Below, in pieces: positions 26,221 through 34,587 of a stretch of DNA of 34,607 nucleotides. Made by a program: the position numbers and the translations under genes. The stretch comes from Fervidicola ferrireducens (GTDB lineage Bacteria; Bacillota; Thermosediminibacteria; Thermosediminibacterales; Thermosediminibacteraceae). Within the stretch, counting starts at the first letter, position 1; each line of letters starts with the position of its first letter. Location: positions 1 through 34,607 of the forward strand of contig NZ_LOED01000025.1 in assembly GCF_001562425.1 (NCBI RefSeq), read 5' to 3'. A model generated the notes under the pieces. That model was not told the origin of the DNA. It was given only the letters and a program-made list of their open reading frames with translations, and did no database searches.

Positions 26221-28251
26221 ATGTTGGATTTAACAAAAGAGGTCCAATACATAAAAGGAGTAGGACCTTCCAGGGCAAAACTGCTTCGCTCTCTCGGCGT
26301 TAATACGGTTTTTGACCTTCTTTATTTGTTGCCGAGGCGCTATCTGGATCTTACACCGCTAAATTTTGAGCAAGGTATCGTCGGCGAAGAGGTGGGCGCT
26401 TTTCCCTGTGTAGTTACGGAAAAGGGCCATGAGGTGGCCACCCGCTCGGGAATGAAAATAGTAAAAATACCCGTGACCGATGGCAAGCGAAAAGGCTTTG
26501 CCGTTTTTTTTAATCAGCCGTACATGAAGGATGCATTCAAACCGGGAGACAAGCTTATTTTGGTCGGGAAAATTAAGAAAAATTTTGGGGAATACGAAAT
26601 CACAAACCCCGAGTGGCAGAGGTTCGACGAAATCGAAAGCTCGGACTATACGAAAATATGTCCGGTATATCCCTTGACAAGAGGTCTTACACAAAAAATT
26701 CTAAGGAAAATAGTAAAAAATGTCTTCCAGGAGGATTTGAAAATAGAAGAAGTTTTGCCTTTGAGCATTTTGAAGAAGTATAAACTTATGCCGAAATTGC
26801 ACGCACTGAAAAATATCCATTTTCCGGAAAGCTGGGAAGAACTAAGGCGAGCTCAAGAAAGATTGGCCTTCGAGGAACTCCTGGTCTTTCAGCTTGCCAT
26901 GATGGTAACAAAAAGGCATATAATGGGCGAAAAAAGAAAAAATAAATACGTGGATTTTGATATAACGCCGTTTTTGAAAAACCTGCCTTTTTCCCTGACC
27001 AAAGGCCAGGAAAAAGTTGTGATGGATATAATTTCGGATTTGCAAAGCGAACGCGTAATGAACCGACTAATCCAGGGGGATGTAGGCTCGGGCAAAACTG
27101 TAGTTGCGACCATAGCCCTTTATCTTGCGGCAAAAAACGGCTACCAGGGTGCTTTTATGGTGCCCACGGAAATCCTCGCAATACAACATGTTACCACGTT
27201 GAAAAGATATTTAGAACCCCTGGGAATAAGGGTGGAAGTTTTAAAAGGGGACATGCCAAAGTCGGAAAAAAAGAGAGTTTTGGAAGGACTTGAAAACGGT
27301 TCCGTAAAGATTATTGTGGGAACCCATGCCATCATCCAGGACGATATAAAATTTAATCGACTGGGGATGGTAATAACCGACGAACAGCACCGTTTCGGTG
27401 TGAGGCAGAGGGAGTCTTTGGTTAAGAAGGGGCATTATCCGGACGTCATTGTAATGAGCGCCACTCCAATTCCCAGGACGCTGGCGCTTACCATGTATTC
27501 GGATTTGGATATTTCAATAATAGATACCATGCCGGAAGGCCGTCAAAAGGTGGAAACTTTTGTGGTAGATGATAGCATGAGGCATAAAGTGTACAAGTTC
27601 GTTGAAGCGGAAGTTAAAAAAGGTCATCAGGCCTACGTGGTATGCCCGGTAGTGGAGGAAAGCGAATTGGGACTTGCAAGCGTAGATGAAATTTGCAGGG
27701 AATTGGCAGAAAAGTTTCCTCACCTTAATATAGGTGTTTTGCACGGAAAAATGAAGGCCGAGGAAAAAGACAACGTTATGAAGGACTTCTGCGCCAGGCG
27801 AATTGACGTTTTGGTGGCCACAACAGTTATAGAAGTAGGGGTGGATGTGCCTTCGGCTACTGTTATGGTAGTTGAAAATGCGGAACGCTTTGGCCTTGCA
27901 CAACTCCATCAGCTTCGAGGCAGGGTGGGGAGAAGCAATCTTAAATCGTACTGCATTTTCATAACCGGTTCTAAGGACAGAAACGTAAGGGCAAGACTAA
28001 ACTTCATGATGAAGAGCCACAATGGTTTTGAAATAGCTCAGAAAGACCTGGAAATAAGGGGACCCGGCGAATTCCTCGGCGTAAGGCAGCATGGCCTGCC
28101 GGAATTCAAGTTTGTCCCTCTCATTAGAGACATTCGGATTCTGGAAACCACAAAATCTCTGGCGGCCGAGATAATAGACAGGGATTTGCTGTCGACTCCT
28201 GAATTTGCAGGGATTCGAAAAGCGATAGAAGAAAAATTAAAAATAATTTAA
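26221..28251 (+). CDS. recG: ATP-dependent DNA helicase RecG
   Basis: RecG remodels stalled forks and Holliday junctions. The 676-residue protein has an N-terminal wedge domain (OB-type, about 60-150), Walker A GDVGSGKTV (about 286), DEQH box (about 386), GVDVPSATVMVVENAERFG and QLRGRVGRS, and the C-terminal RecG motif. ATG 26221 is selected because AGGGG sits five bases upstream. It ends the yloU operon; 125 AT-rich bases then lead to the SASP gene. Confidence 0.96.
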   Translation: MLDLTKEVQYIKGVGPSRAKLLRSLGVNTVFDLLYLLPRRYLDLTPLNFEQGIVGEEVGAFPCVVTEKGHEVATRSGMKIVKIPVTDGKRKGFAVFFNQPYMKDAFKPGDKLILVGKIKKNFGEYEITNPEWQRFDEIESSDYTKICPVYPLTRGLTQKILRKIVKNVFQEDLKIEEVLPLSILKKYKLMPKLHALKNIHFPESWEELRRAQERLAFEELLVFQLAMMVTKRHIMGEKRKNKYVDFDITPFLKNLPFSLTKGQEKVVMDIISDLQSERVMNRLIQGDVGSGKTVVATIALYLAAKNGYQGAFMVPTEILAIQHVTTLKRYLEPLGIRVEVLKGDMPKSEKKRVLEGLENGSVKIIVGTHAIIQDDIKFNRLGMVITDEQHRFGVRQRESLVKKGHYPDVIVMSATPIPRTLALTMYSDLDISIIDTMPEGRQKVETFVVDDSMRHKVYKFVEAEVKKGHQAYVVCPVVEESELGLASVDEICRELAEKFPHLNIGVLHGKMKAEEKDNVMKDFCARRIDVLVATTVIEVGVDVPSATVMVVENAERFGLAQLHQLRGRVGRSNLKSYCIFITGSKDRNVRARLNFMMKSHNGFEIAQKDLEIRGPGEFLGVRQHGLPEFKFVPLIRDIRILETTKSLAAEIIDRDLLSTPEFAGIRKAIEEKLKII

Positions 28252-28377
28252 AAAATAATAATTAGAAAAATAAGTAATTTATTTATACATGTGCTGGTTT
28301 TTCAGGCAGATAGTTCTAGTATTTTGGACTTTTACTCAGGTTATATTAAGAGTAGAAAGACAAAGGAGGTGATTAAG

Positions 28378-28602
28378 ATGGGTCTTGGACAAAAGAGAAA
28401 TAAACTCGTAGTTCCCGAAGCTTATAAGGCAATGGAACAATTCAAAGCTGAAGTTGCACGCGAAGTTGGAATTACCGCTCCTCCCGATGGATACTGGGGC
28501 AACTACTCGGCCAGGGATTGCGGCGCTGTTGGCGGTCACATGGTGCGCAAGATGATTGAGGATTATGAAAGGCGAATAAGTGGTGGCCAGACCACTCACT
28601 AA
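28378..28602 (+). CDS. Alpha/beta-type small acid-soluble spore protein
   Basis: SASPs coat spore DNA and protect it from UV, heat and peroxide, and are degraded at germination. The 74-residue protein has the N-terminal helix ending in FKAEVAREVGI, which holds the GPR protease recognition site, and the C-terminal signature GGHMVRKMIEDYE. GGAGGTGA lies seven bases before ATG 28378; the frame extends to 28291 but this is not used. No sigma-A promoter is evident upstream, and a sigma-G promoter is expected by family; AGTATT (near 28318) with a TATATT 17 bases further is only a weak match. A strong terminator follows. Confidence 0.92.
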   Translation: MGLGQKRNKLVVPEAYKAMEQFKAEVAREVGITAPPDGYWGNYSARDCGAVGGHMVRKMIEDYERRISGGQTTH

Positions 28603-28612
28603 AATAAATAGT

Positions 28613-28655
28613 AAAGAACAGGCTCTATGAAAATAGAGTCTGTTCTTTCTTTGTG
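28613..28655 (+). terminator. Strong terminator of the SASP gene
   Basis: A 16-base stem (28613-28628 with 28633-28648, one G-U pair) closes a GAAA tetraloop. The right arm is followed by CTTTG, so the T tract is short but the hairpin is unusually stable. Confidence 0.8.
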
Positions 28656-28676
28656 TGTTCTAAAATCAAAATTTGA

Positions 28677-28699
28677 TGCCGGCGCTTTTTGCGCCGGCA
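28677..28699. repeat. GC-rich perfect hairpin of unknown role
   Basis: TGCCGGCGC (28677-28685) and GCGCCGGCA (28691-28699) form a perfect nine-pair stem with a T5 loop. No T tract follows, so it is not a terminator. It lies just after the SASP terminator and 30 bases before a possible short ORF. I do not match it to a riboswitch class. Confidence 0.55.
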
Positions 28700-28729
28700 C
28701 TGGGAGAGGAGAAACCGGAGGAAGAGCTT

Positions 28730-28792
28730 ATGGGGAATTTGTTTTTTACAATAATATTTTTATCGTTTTTTGATTGTTTTATACGTAATTAA
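28730..28792 (+). CDS. Possible 20-codon hydrophobic peptide
   Basis: ATG 28730 follows GGAGG (28717-28721) by eight bases and opens 20 codons (MGNLFFTIIFLSFFDCFIRN) before TAA at 28790. The peptide is strongly hydrophobic with one basic residue near the end. The ribosome binding site is good, but a 20-codon ORF in AT-rich sequence can arise by chance. It could be a leader peptide, a membrane mini-protein or nothing. Confidence 0.25.
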   Translation: MGNLFFTIIFLSFFDCFIRN

Positions 28793-28813
28793 ACTAATGG
28801 ATATTAAATTTTA

Positions 28814-28841
28814 TTGAAATACCGGCTGAATATGTTAGAAT
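28814..28841 (+). promoter_or_regulatory. Sigma-A promoter of rsmD-coaD
   Basis: TTGAAA (28814-28819), a 16-base spacer and TAGAAT (28836-28841) with an extended TGT lie about 30 bases before the rsmD start. Confidence 0.7.
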
Positions 28842-28873
28842 AATACTAGACCTATTAAAGGGTGAAAATGATA

Positions 28874-29428
28874 ATGATGAGGATAACAGGTGGAATGTTC
28901 AGGGGAAGGAGGATTAAATCCCTTCCCGGCGAAAGCACTAGGCCCACCTCCGATATAGTGAGGGAATCTCTTTTCAACATTCTGGGCGAAAAAATAGTAA
29001 ACTGCAGCTTTTTGGATATATTTGCCGGTACCGGAAGCGTGGGGATAGAGGCTTTGAGCCGTGGTGCAGAAAAAGCGGCCTTTATTGAAAAGAGCGGATT
29101 CGCATGCAGGGTGATAAAGGAAAACCTCGATATCCTGGGAGTTTCCGAAAAGGGCATAATAATAAAATCCGATTTTTTAAAGGGATTGAGGAAACTTGAA
29201 AATACCAATACGACGTATGATGTAATTTTTCTGGACCCACCGTATAACAAGGGATATGCATCTAATTGCTTGGAAGTTTTAACCTGCTCAAAACTGTTAA
29301 AGCCAGGTTTTATAATAGTGGTTCAGCATTCGGTATCGGAGATTATCAAGGTCCCGCCCAAAGTGACCTGTTACAAAGAAAAGAGGTATGGCATTACAAG
29401 GTTATCTTTTTTTACAGGAGTGAAGTAA
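28874..29428 (+). CDS. rsmD: 16S rRNA (guanine-966-N2) methyltransferase
   Basis: RsmD methylates G966 of 16S rRNA. The protein (about 184 residues) contains the SAM site [19 protein letters not shown] and the catalytic N6-type motif DPPY (in LDPPYNKG). Start is uncertain among GTG 28862, ATG 28868, 28874 and 28877; 28874 gives good spacing to AAAGGGTGA and the conserved MRITGG beginning. It lies one base before coaD, matching ylbH-coaD of Bacillus. Confidence 0.94.
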   Translation: MMRITGGMFRGRRIKSLPGESTRPTSDIVRESLFNILGEKIVNCSFLDIFAGTGSVGIEALSRGAEKAAFIEKSGFACRVIKENLDILGVSEKGIIIKSDFLKGLRKLENTNTTYDVIFLDPPYNKGYASNCLEVLTCSKLLKPGFIIVVQHSVSEIIKVPPKVTCYKEKRYGITRLSFFTGVK

Positions 29429-29429
29429 A

Positions 29430-29915
29430 ATGTCCGTAGCTATATATCCGGGGAGCTTTGACCCCATCACCAACGGCCATCTTGATATTATCGAAAGAGG
29501 TTCGAAGATTTTCGACCGGCTTATAGTCGCCGTTTTAAAAAACCCGAACAAAAAATCCCTCTTTACGATAGAAGAACGAATTGAAATGATAAGGGATGCG
29601 GTAAGTCACCTCGACAACGTGGAAGTGGACCACTTCAGCGGCTTGCTCGTGGACTTTGCTCGAAAAAGAAATGCAAAAATCATAATAAAGGGGTTGAGGG
29701 CGGTTTCTGATTTCGAATACGAACTGCAGATGGCATTGATGAACAAGAAGCTTTATAAGGATATAGAAACGGTCTTCATTATGACCAGCACGAAGTATTC
29801 CTTTCTGAGTTCGAGCATAGTGAGGGAAGTTGCAAGCTTCGGAGGATGTGTAAAAGACCTGGTGCCGCCCGCGGTAGAGGAAAAATTGAGGGAAAAATTT
29901 ACCATAAAGGGTTAA
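29430..29915 (+). CDS. coaD: Phosphopantetheine adenylyltransferase
   Basis: CoaD transfers AMP from ATP to 4'-phosphopantetheine to give dephospho-CoA. The 161-residue protein has the nucleotidyltransferase motif [12 protein letters not shown] (H17) and the [13 protein letters not shown] motif near the end, and [12 protein letters not shown] in the middle. Length is standard. It is adjacent to rsmD and follows AGGAGTGAAG. Confidence 0.97.
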   Translation: MSVAIYPGSFDPITNGHLDIIERGSKIFDRLIVAVLKNPNKKSLFTIEERIEMIRDAVSHLDNVEVDHFSGLLVDFARKRNAKIIIKGLRAVSDFEYELQMALMNKKLYKDIETVFIMTSTKYSFLSSSIVREVASFGGCVKDLVPPAVEEKLREKFTIKG

Positions 29916-29940
29916 TTCTTTCTTTTGGAGGGTCGGGTTA

Positions 29941-30387
29941 ATGGAATTTTACGATTACATAGAAAGGCTGCAAAATCTGATAAGCGAAGGTTCTAGAATC
30001 CCCTTTTCAAACAAGGTGATAATAGACCAGGAAAAAATTTTAACTTTGTTGGACGAGATGGTAAAAGCCTTGCCCGAAGATATAAAAAAGGCAAAAAAAA
30101 TTGTGGAAGAAAGGCAGCGAATTTTGGTTGAAGCTCAGAAAGAGGGAGAAATGATAATAAAAGAAGCAAAAGAACATATCGAAAAAATGGTAGATCAAAA
30201 TGAGATAGTCAAGATAGCTCGAGAGAAGTCGGAGGAAATTTTGGCTGCTTCCAAAAAGGCAGCGAGAGAGATAAGGGTGGGAGCGAACAAATACGCCGAT
30301 GAGGTGCTGGCGCAGCTGGAAAAATACCTGGAGAAAATTTTAACTTCGGTCAGAGAGGGACGGGAAGAGTTAAACCAGAGGATCTGA
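29941..30387 (+). CDS. Coiled-coil protein of the ATPase-like family after coaD
   Basis: A 148-residue protein without membrane segments. The N-terminus (YDYIERLQNLISEGSRIPFS) is conserved-looking; residues 45-140 form a charged coiled coil resembling the stalk of F0 subunit b. Members beside coaD in Firmicutes are commonly labelled ATPase, but I see no Walker motif, so that label is misleading. Start ATG 29941 follows TTGGAGGGTCGGG. It ends three bases before the convergent ylbJ. Its function is unknown; a scaffolding role at the membrane or division site is possible by resemblance to DivIVA-like coils, but this is only inference. Confidence 0.65.
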   Translation: MEFYDYIERLQNLISEGSRIPFSNKVIIDQEKILTLLDEMVKALPEDIKKAKKIVEERQRILVEAQKEGEMIIKEAKEHIEKMVDQNEIVKIAREKSEEILAASKKAAREIRVGANKYADEVLAQLEKYLEKILTSVREGREELNQRI

Positions 30388-30389
30388 TC

Positions 30390-31649
30390 TTATTTTTTTA
30401 TGACCTTAAACGTTATTATCTCAAAACCTTTAATGAGATAAAGTATTGTTGAAAGCAAAACGAGCAAGCTGAAGAGGAACATAAACACCTGACTCGAAAC
30501 GGCGAAAATGTTCAGCCAGCTTTCAGAAGTTCTCGACGGGGCTATGGCGAATACGGGCATGGACCACGATGCGAAACCTTCAATGGGAATTGCCATCATG
30601 ATATAAGTGACGATGCCGGCCAAAAGAGCGTGTAGGACTCTTGCCATTATGTAAGGGAGGATTTTCACATCGGTGTTGCTCAACATGCTCATTACCTGGA
30701 AATGGACCGATATACCGCTCCAGGCTATTATGGCGCTAGCGACGATGACTCTTTGAATAAGGGGGGCGTCGGCGGCGCTTGCGAGTTTGGTCCCCAAAGT
30801 TATTTCGAAGATGCCGCTGATTATAGCGGGAGATAAACTTTCATCAAGGCCGAATATCTTCAACAACACGTTGACTGCCGGAACGAGCATGTTGACAAAC
30901 CCGGCAACCGTTATTATTCTGATGACGACCGAGAAGAGGATGATAAAACCGAGGATGAGCAATAGGGAATTTATCGAATCCTTTATACAATCGCCTAGAA
31001 GTTGTCCGAAGGGCCTTGCATCTTCTTTGCGAGCCCTCAAAAGCTCACGGGTGGCTTTCAGCATGATGCTTTCGTTCTTTCTTACGGATGCCACCTGGGG
31101 GGTTTTTTCCGATTTCGGGGAATAAAAGCGCATGGCAATACCCACGAGAAGAGCTGAAATGTAATGGGATAAGGCTATAATCGACCCTACGCGGACATCC
31201 TTGAACATCCCGACTGCTACTGCTCCGACCATAAAAAGGGGATCGGCGGTATTACTGAATGACACCAAACGTTCGGCTTCCCGGGCATTGCAAAGCCGCT
31301 TTTTTACCAGTTTTGCTGTGAGCATGGCTCCGAGAGGATAGCCGCTTGCAAGTCCCATGGCCATGACGAAAGAACCTGCGCCGGGGACGTTGAAAAGGGG
31401 CCGCATCAACGGTTCTAGGAGAACTCCCATAAAATGGACGACCCCCAGTCCCATAAGCAGCTGCGAGCCTATGAAAAATGGGAGCAGTGCCGGAAGCACA
31501 ATGTTGAACCATACATCGAGCCCTTCGAAAGCCGCTTGGAAAGCCTCTTCCGGGAAGCGAATTATGGCTATTGTTATCATGACTGCAACGGCAGGAAGAA
31601 TCATCTGACTCAACTTAGCTACTTTGCTTTTTGGAATTCTTAATCTCAT
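30390..31649 (-). CDS. ylbJ: Sporulation integral membrane protein YlbJ
   Basis: YlbJ is a nucleoside-recognition (Gate-domain) family membrane protein required for spore cortex formation in Bacillus, expressed in the mother cell. The 419-residue protein has about ten hydrophobic helices and the Gate-type texts LPALLPFFIGSQLLMGLG and MGLASGYPLGAMLTAKLV. ATG 31649 follows AGGAGGCC. It lies between coaD and the ylbK-like gene as in Bacillus but on the opposite strand. A sigma-E-like promoter is a possibility upstream. Confidence 0.93.
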   Translation of the reverse strand: MRLRIPKSKVAKLSQMILPAVAVMITIAIIRFPEEAFQAAFEGLDVWFNIVLPALLPFFIGSQLLMGLGVVHFMGVLLEPLMRPLFNVPGAGSFVMAMGLASGYPLGAMLTAKLVKKRLCNAREAERLVSFSNTADPLFMVGAVAVGMFKDVRVGSIIALSHYISALLVGIAMRFYSPKSEKTPQVASVRKNESIMLKATRELLRARKEDARPFGQLLGDCIKDSINSLLLILGFIILFSVVIRIITVAGFVNMLVPAVNVLLKIFGLDESLSPAIISGIFEITLGTKLASAADAPLIQRVIVASAIIAWSGISVHFQVMSMLSNTDVKILPYIMARVLHALLAGIVTYIMMAIPIEGFASWSMPVFAIAPSRTSESWLNIFAVSSQVFMFLFSLLVLLSTILYLIKGFEIITFKVIKK

Positions 31650-31688
31650 TTTTAGGCCTCCTAATAAGTTTCTTCCAAATCTATTTAA

Positions 31689-31717
31689 TATATATTTTCG
31701 GAAAGACGCACATATTC
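31689..31717 (-). promoter_or_regulatory. Possible sigma-E promoter for ylbJ
   Basis: On the reverse strand GAATATG (31717-31711) matches the sigma-E -35 consensus KMATATT at six of seven positions, and AATATATA lies exactly 14 bases downstream, partly matching CATACAHT. The AT-rich background weakens the case. Confidence 0.3.
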
Positions 31718-31730
31718 TTTAAAAGAAGGG

Positions 31731-32528
31731 ATGAGGGAGGAGTTGGAGAGAAGGCCTAAGGTAGGTCTTGCACTGGGTGCCGGAGCTGCTAAAGGATATG
31801 CACACATAGGTGTTATAAAGGTTCTGGAAAAACATGGGATTCCCATCGATATCATTACGGGTTCCAGCATAGGCAGCTTAATAGGGGCCCTTTATGCTTC
31901 GGGAGTGAAGGTGAATTATATCGAATCTTTGGCTTATCATATTAAAAGAAGGCATTTTGTTGATATCACTTTTCCAAGGCTCGGATTAATTGCGGGAAAT
32001 AAAATAGAAGAGATGTTGAGACTGCTTACAAAAAATAGGAATTTCGACGAACTAAATATACCGCTGGGTGTGGTGGCTACCGACCTGAAGTCCAAAAGGC
32101 TGGTCCTGCTAAAAGAAGGAAATGTAGCTCTGGCCGTCAGGGCGAGTATAGCCATCCCCGGTATTTTTTGCCCTGTGATGAAAGATGGGATGGTTCTGGT
32201 AGACGGAGGGGTTCTTGAAAGAGTTCCGGGCCGTGCGGCGCGCGAAATGGGGGCTGATGTGGTAATAGGGGTTGAACTGGGTTTCAGCGCGGGAACTTCG
32301 CTGAGCAATATATACGATATCATATTCCAGACGTTCGAAGTTATGGGAAGAGAGATTCAATTTCTAAAAAATTATGAGTGCGACGTTCTCATAACTCCAA
32401 ATTTGGAGAACGTGAATCCCCTTGCCTTCAGCGAGCCGGAAAAGTGCATAAAAGAGGGAATTAGGGCTGCCGAAGCTGTCCTGCCGCAAATTTTGACAAT
32501 TTTAGGAAGAAGGGACGAACAAAGATGA
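31731..32528 (+). CDS. ylbK: Patatin-like phospholipase family protein (RssA/YlbK group)
   Basis: Patatin-like enzymes are serine lipid acyl hydrolases. The 265-residue protein shows the oxyanion loop GAGAAKGYAHIGV, nucleophile S46 in GSSIG and the dyad aspartate D158 in VDGGV, so it is probably active. Length fits the bacterial RssA/YlbK type. It has no signal peptide or membrane helix. Start ATG 31731 is preceded closely by AAGAAGGG; TTG 31743 is an alternative. It overlaps the next gene by four bases. Confidence 0.88.
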   Translation: MREELERRPKVGLALGAGAAKGYAHIGVIKVLEKHGIPIDIITGSSIGSLIGALYASGVKVNYIESLAYHIKRRHFVDITFPRLGLIAGNKIEEMLRLLTKNRNFDELNIPLGVVATDLKSKRLVLLKEGNVALAVRASIAIPGIFCPVMKDGMVLVDGGVLERVPGRAAREMGADVVIGVELGFSAGTSLSNIYDIIFQTFEVMGREIQFLKNYECDVLITPNLENVNPLAFSEPEKCIKEGIRAAEAVLPQILTILGRRDEQR

Positions 32529-33529
32529 GGCGAGATTTTTTTTTGAAGAGGCGTTTTTCGCTCCTCATAATTGCAATAGTGCTTCTTGCTGTAAATTTTT
32601 ATATAGCGAATAATTATACCCTGGTAGCTCCCGGAGTGACGGTGGATTTAAAAGAAATTGTCCAGGTAGAGCAGGGCGAGAAAAATGAAAAAGGGGCCTT
32701 CCTGCTGACCACGGTGTCGACTAGGCCTTTGAACCTGCCGCTGGCTGTTTATGCTGCTTTCCATCCTTACGTCAACATTGAAAAAAGAGAACGGGTTATT
32801 CCCCCAGGTATGGATATGGAAAGGTATATGGATTATATGAAACAGTGGATGGAAGAAAGCCAGAAAATAGCGGAGATTGTAGCTTTAAGACGGGCAGGAT
32901 ACAAACCTGAGATTCTGGGGAAAGGAGCAAGGGTCGTGGAAGTGATGGAAGACAGCCCTGCAAAAGGTCTGATATTGCCGGATGATATAATTACCGGTGT
33001 GGACGGCGTTAAGGTCAATCTGGCTGAGGAAGTGATAAATTTAGTAACGAAGCACAAAATAGGAGAAAAGGTGAATCTGGAAATCATAAGGAAAGGAAGG
33101 AAGTTATCACTGACGGTTCCCACTATCGAAAGCAAAACCGAAAAAGGAAAGCCCATAATAGGGGTTTTTATCACGACTTTAGATTGGAAACCCATCCTCC
33201 CGCTCGATATAAAGATTAATACGGGCGATATAGGCGGCCCTTCCGCCGGTGTAATGTTTACCCTGGAGATCTTAAATCAGTTAACGCCCGGAGATTTGAC
33301 CAAGGGCCACAAAATAGCCGGAACCGGCACCATAAGCCTTGACGAGAGGGTGGGGGAAATCGGCGGTGTGGTGCAAAAGGTTGCCGCGGCCAAAAGAGAC
33401 GGTGCGGAGATATTTTTTGTGCCAGAAAATAATGCCGAGGAAGCCATGCGTGTAGCTAAAAATCTCGGGATAAAATTAGTCCCTGTAAAAACCCTGCAGG
33501 ATGTTTTGGATTATCTTGAGAATTTATAG
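32525..33529 (+). CDS. ylbL: PDZ-domain Lon-like serine protease (YlbL/SepM family)
   Basis: A membrane-anchored protease of the SepM/YlbL type; YlbL has been linked to cleavage of the cell-division inhibitor YneA in Bacillus. One N-terminal transmembrane helix (about residues 11-29) is followed by an extracellular region, a PDZ-like domain (about 135-205) and a C-terminal Lon protease domain with the Ser-Lys dyad S240 (GGPSAGVMF) and K285 (GGVVQKVAAA). Length 334 is typical. It overlaps the patatin gene by four bases and the convergent tmcAL-like gene by six. Confidence 0.93.
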   Translation: MRRDFFLKRRFSLLIIAIVLLAVNFYIANNYTLVAPGVTVDLKEIVQVEQGEKNEKGAFLLTTVSTRPLNLPLAVYAAFHPYVNIEKRERVIPPGMDMERYMDYMKQWMEESQKIAEIVALRRAGYKPEILGKGARVVEVMEDSPAKGLILPDDIITGVDGVKVNLAEEVINLVTKHKIGEKVNLEIIRKGRKLSLTVPTIESKTEKGKPIIGVFITTLDWKPILPLDIKINTGDIGGPSAGVMFTLEILNQLTPGDLTKGHKIAGTGTISLDERVGEIGGVVQKVAAAKRDGAEIFFVPENNAEEAMRVAKNLGIKLVPVKTLQDVLDYLENL

Positions 33530-34564
33530 CGACCGAATTACTTCCATTTTGAAATCACGTCCCCCTTGCCTGTTATTTTTAAAAGGCAGGGCAAGCGAAT
33601 ATATGTCGGAGGCCAACAGATCGACTTCGAACATTCTCCGGGCAGTGCCCGGTAATTTTTTGTGTTCGGCAGCCCGGGTTATTATGGGCAACTTGCTTTG
33701 TTTTTTGATTTCCCGCAAAATTTCCAGTCCCCTTTGGGAAAACCCCAAAACCCGTAGGTAAAGCGGGGTTTTGCTTAAAACCAATTCTTTTTCTATGTTT
33801 AGGAGGATATGGATTAGAATTCGCTGGATTCTCGTTTCGGGATATCTTTTGGATTTTATTTCTCCTATCAATTCATGAAGGCTTGAGGCCTTTTTGGCAG
33901 CCTGCTTTATGCGGTTTTCCAGGCCTTCGGTGATGTCGAAAAAAGATGATAGTTCTTCTTTAAAACTCCTTCGCAATATGTCTAATAACAGAAGTTCGAA
34001 GTTCTCCAAAAACACGGGGCCTTTGCCTTTATCGATTTCGCTTTTTATTATTTCGACACAGTGGCCGGGAACTGCCGAAGAGAGAAAATCGTAAATTTCT
34101 ACATCGGGGCTTCTTTTGAGAAATTCTCTGATGGCGCTGGCACTGGGGTATTTCTTGTTAAAATCTTTTTCATGGTAGCCGGCACCTTCTCTTTTAATCG
34201 GCAAAATTTCTATGTTCATATTGTATCTTTTTATGGCCTTAACATATTCGACGGCGAGGATGAAATTAGGTTTTTTTAGCAGGTCCGATATGTGCTTTAG
34301 TTTATTTTCAGGAATTCTACCGGAAAGAAGTTCTATCAGAGCTTTCTCCCTGGCGGATGGGAAGGAAAGTCCTTCTTTTAAATGGTTCTTTATCGAACTT
34401 TTGAAAGAAGCGGGTTCTTGGGAAAGAAGCTCCGAAATAATATAGAGCTCTTCTATTTTGTATTCCTCAATTCCGAAACTGAGGTAATTCACCAGGCCTG
34501 TGGAATTAAGTAGTTTCCATTGAAAAACAATTCCCTCAAACCCGCAGAAACCCAGCATCTTCAT
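33524..34564 (-). pseudogene. tmcAL: TmcAL-like protein lacking its N-terminal catalytic region
   Basis: TmcAL (YlbM) makes N4-acetylcytidine at the wobble position of elongator tRNA-Met with acetate and ATP. This 346-residue reading frame retains the middle and C-terminal parts (LLNSTGLVNYLSFG, LKEGLSFPSAREKAL, IKREGAGYHE, YPSASAIREFL). After MKMLGF the sequence jumps almost directly to the region normally near residue 100, so the nucleotidyltransferase motif (E-x-N-P-x-H-x-G-H in intact proteins) is missing: roughly 80-90 residues are lost. The start has only GGG as a ribosome site; the frame also reads back to TTG 34600. It is either a dead gene or a protein with a changed role. Position after ylbL matches Bacillus ylbM. 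Confidence 0.8.
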
Positions 34565-34587
34565 CCCAAAAAAGAGAATATTTACGG

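Noticed and set aside
28649..28735. Riboswitch before rsmD
   Set aside because: The hairpin and GGAGAGG-like text recall parts of glycine or other riboswitches, but the conserved cores are not complete and the downstream gene is an rRNA methylase.
29941..30387. F0 ATP synthase subunit b
   Set aside because: Only the coiled coil is similar; there is no membrane helix and no other atp gene nearby.
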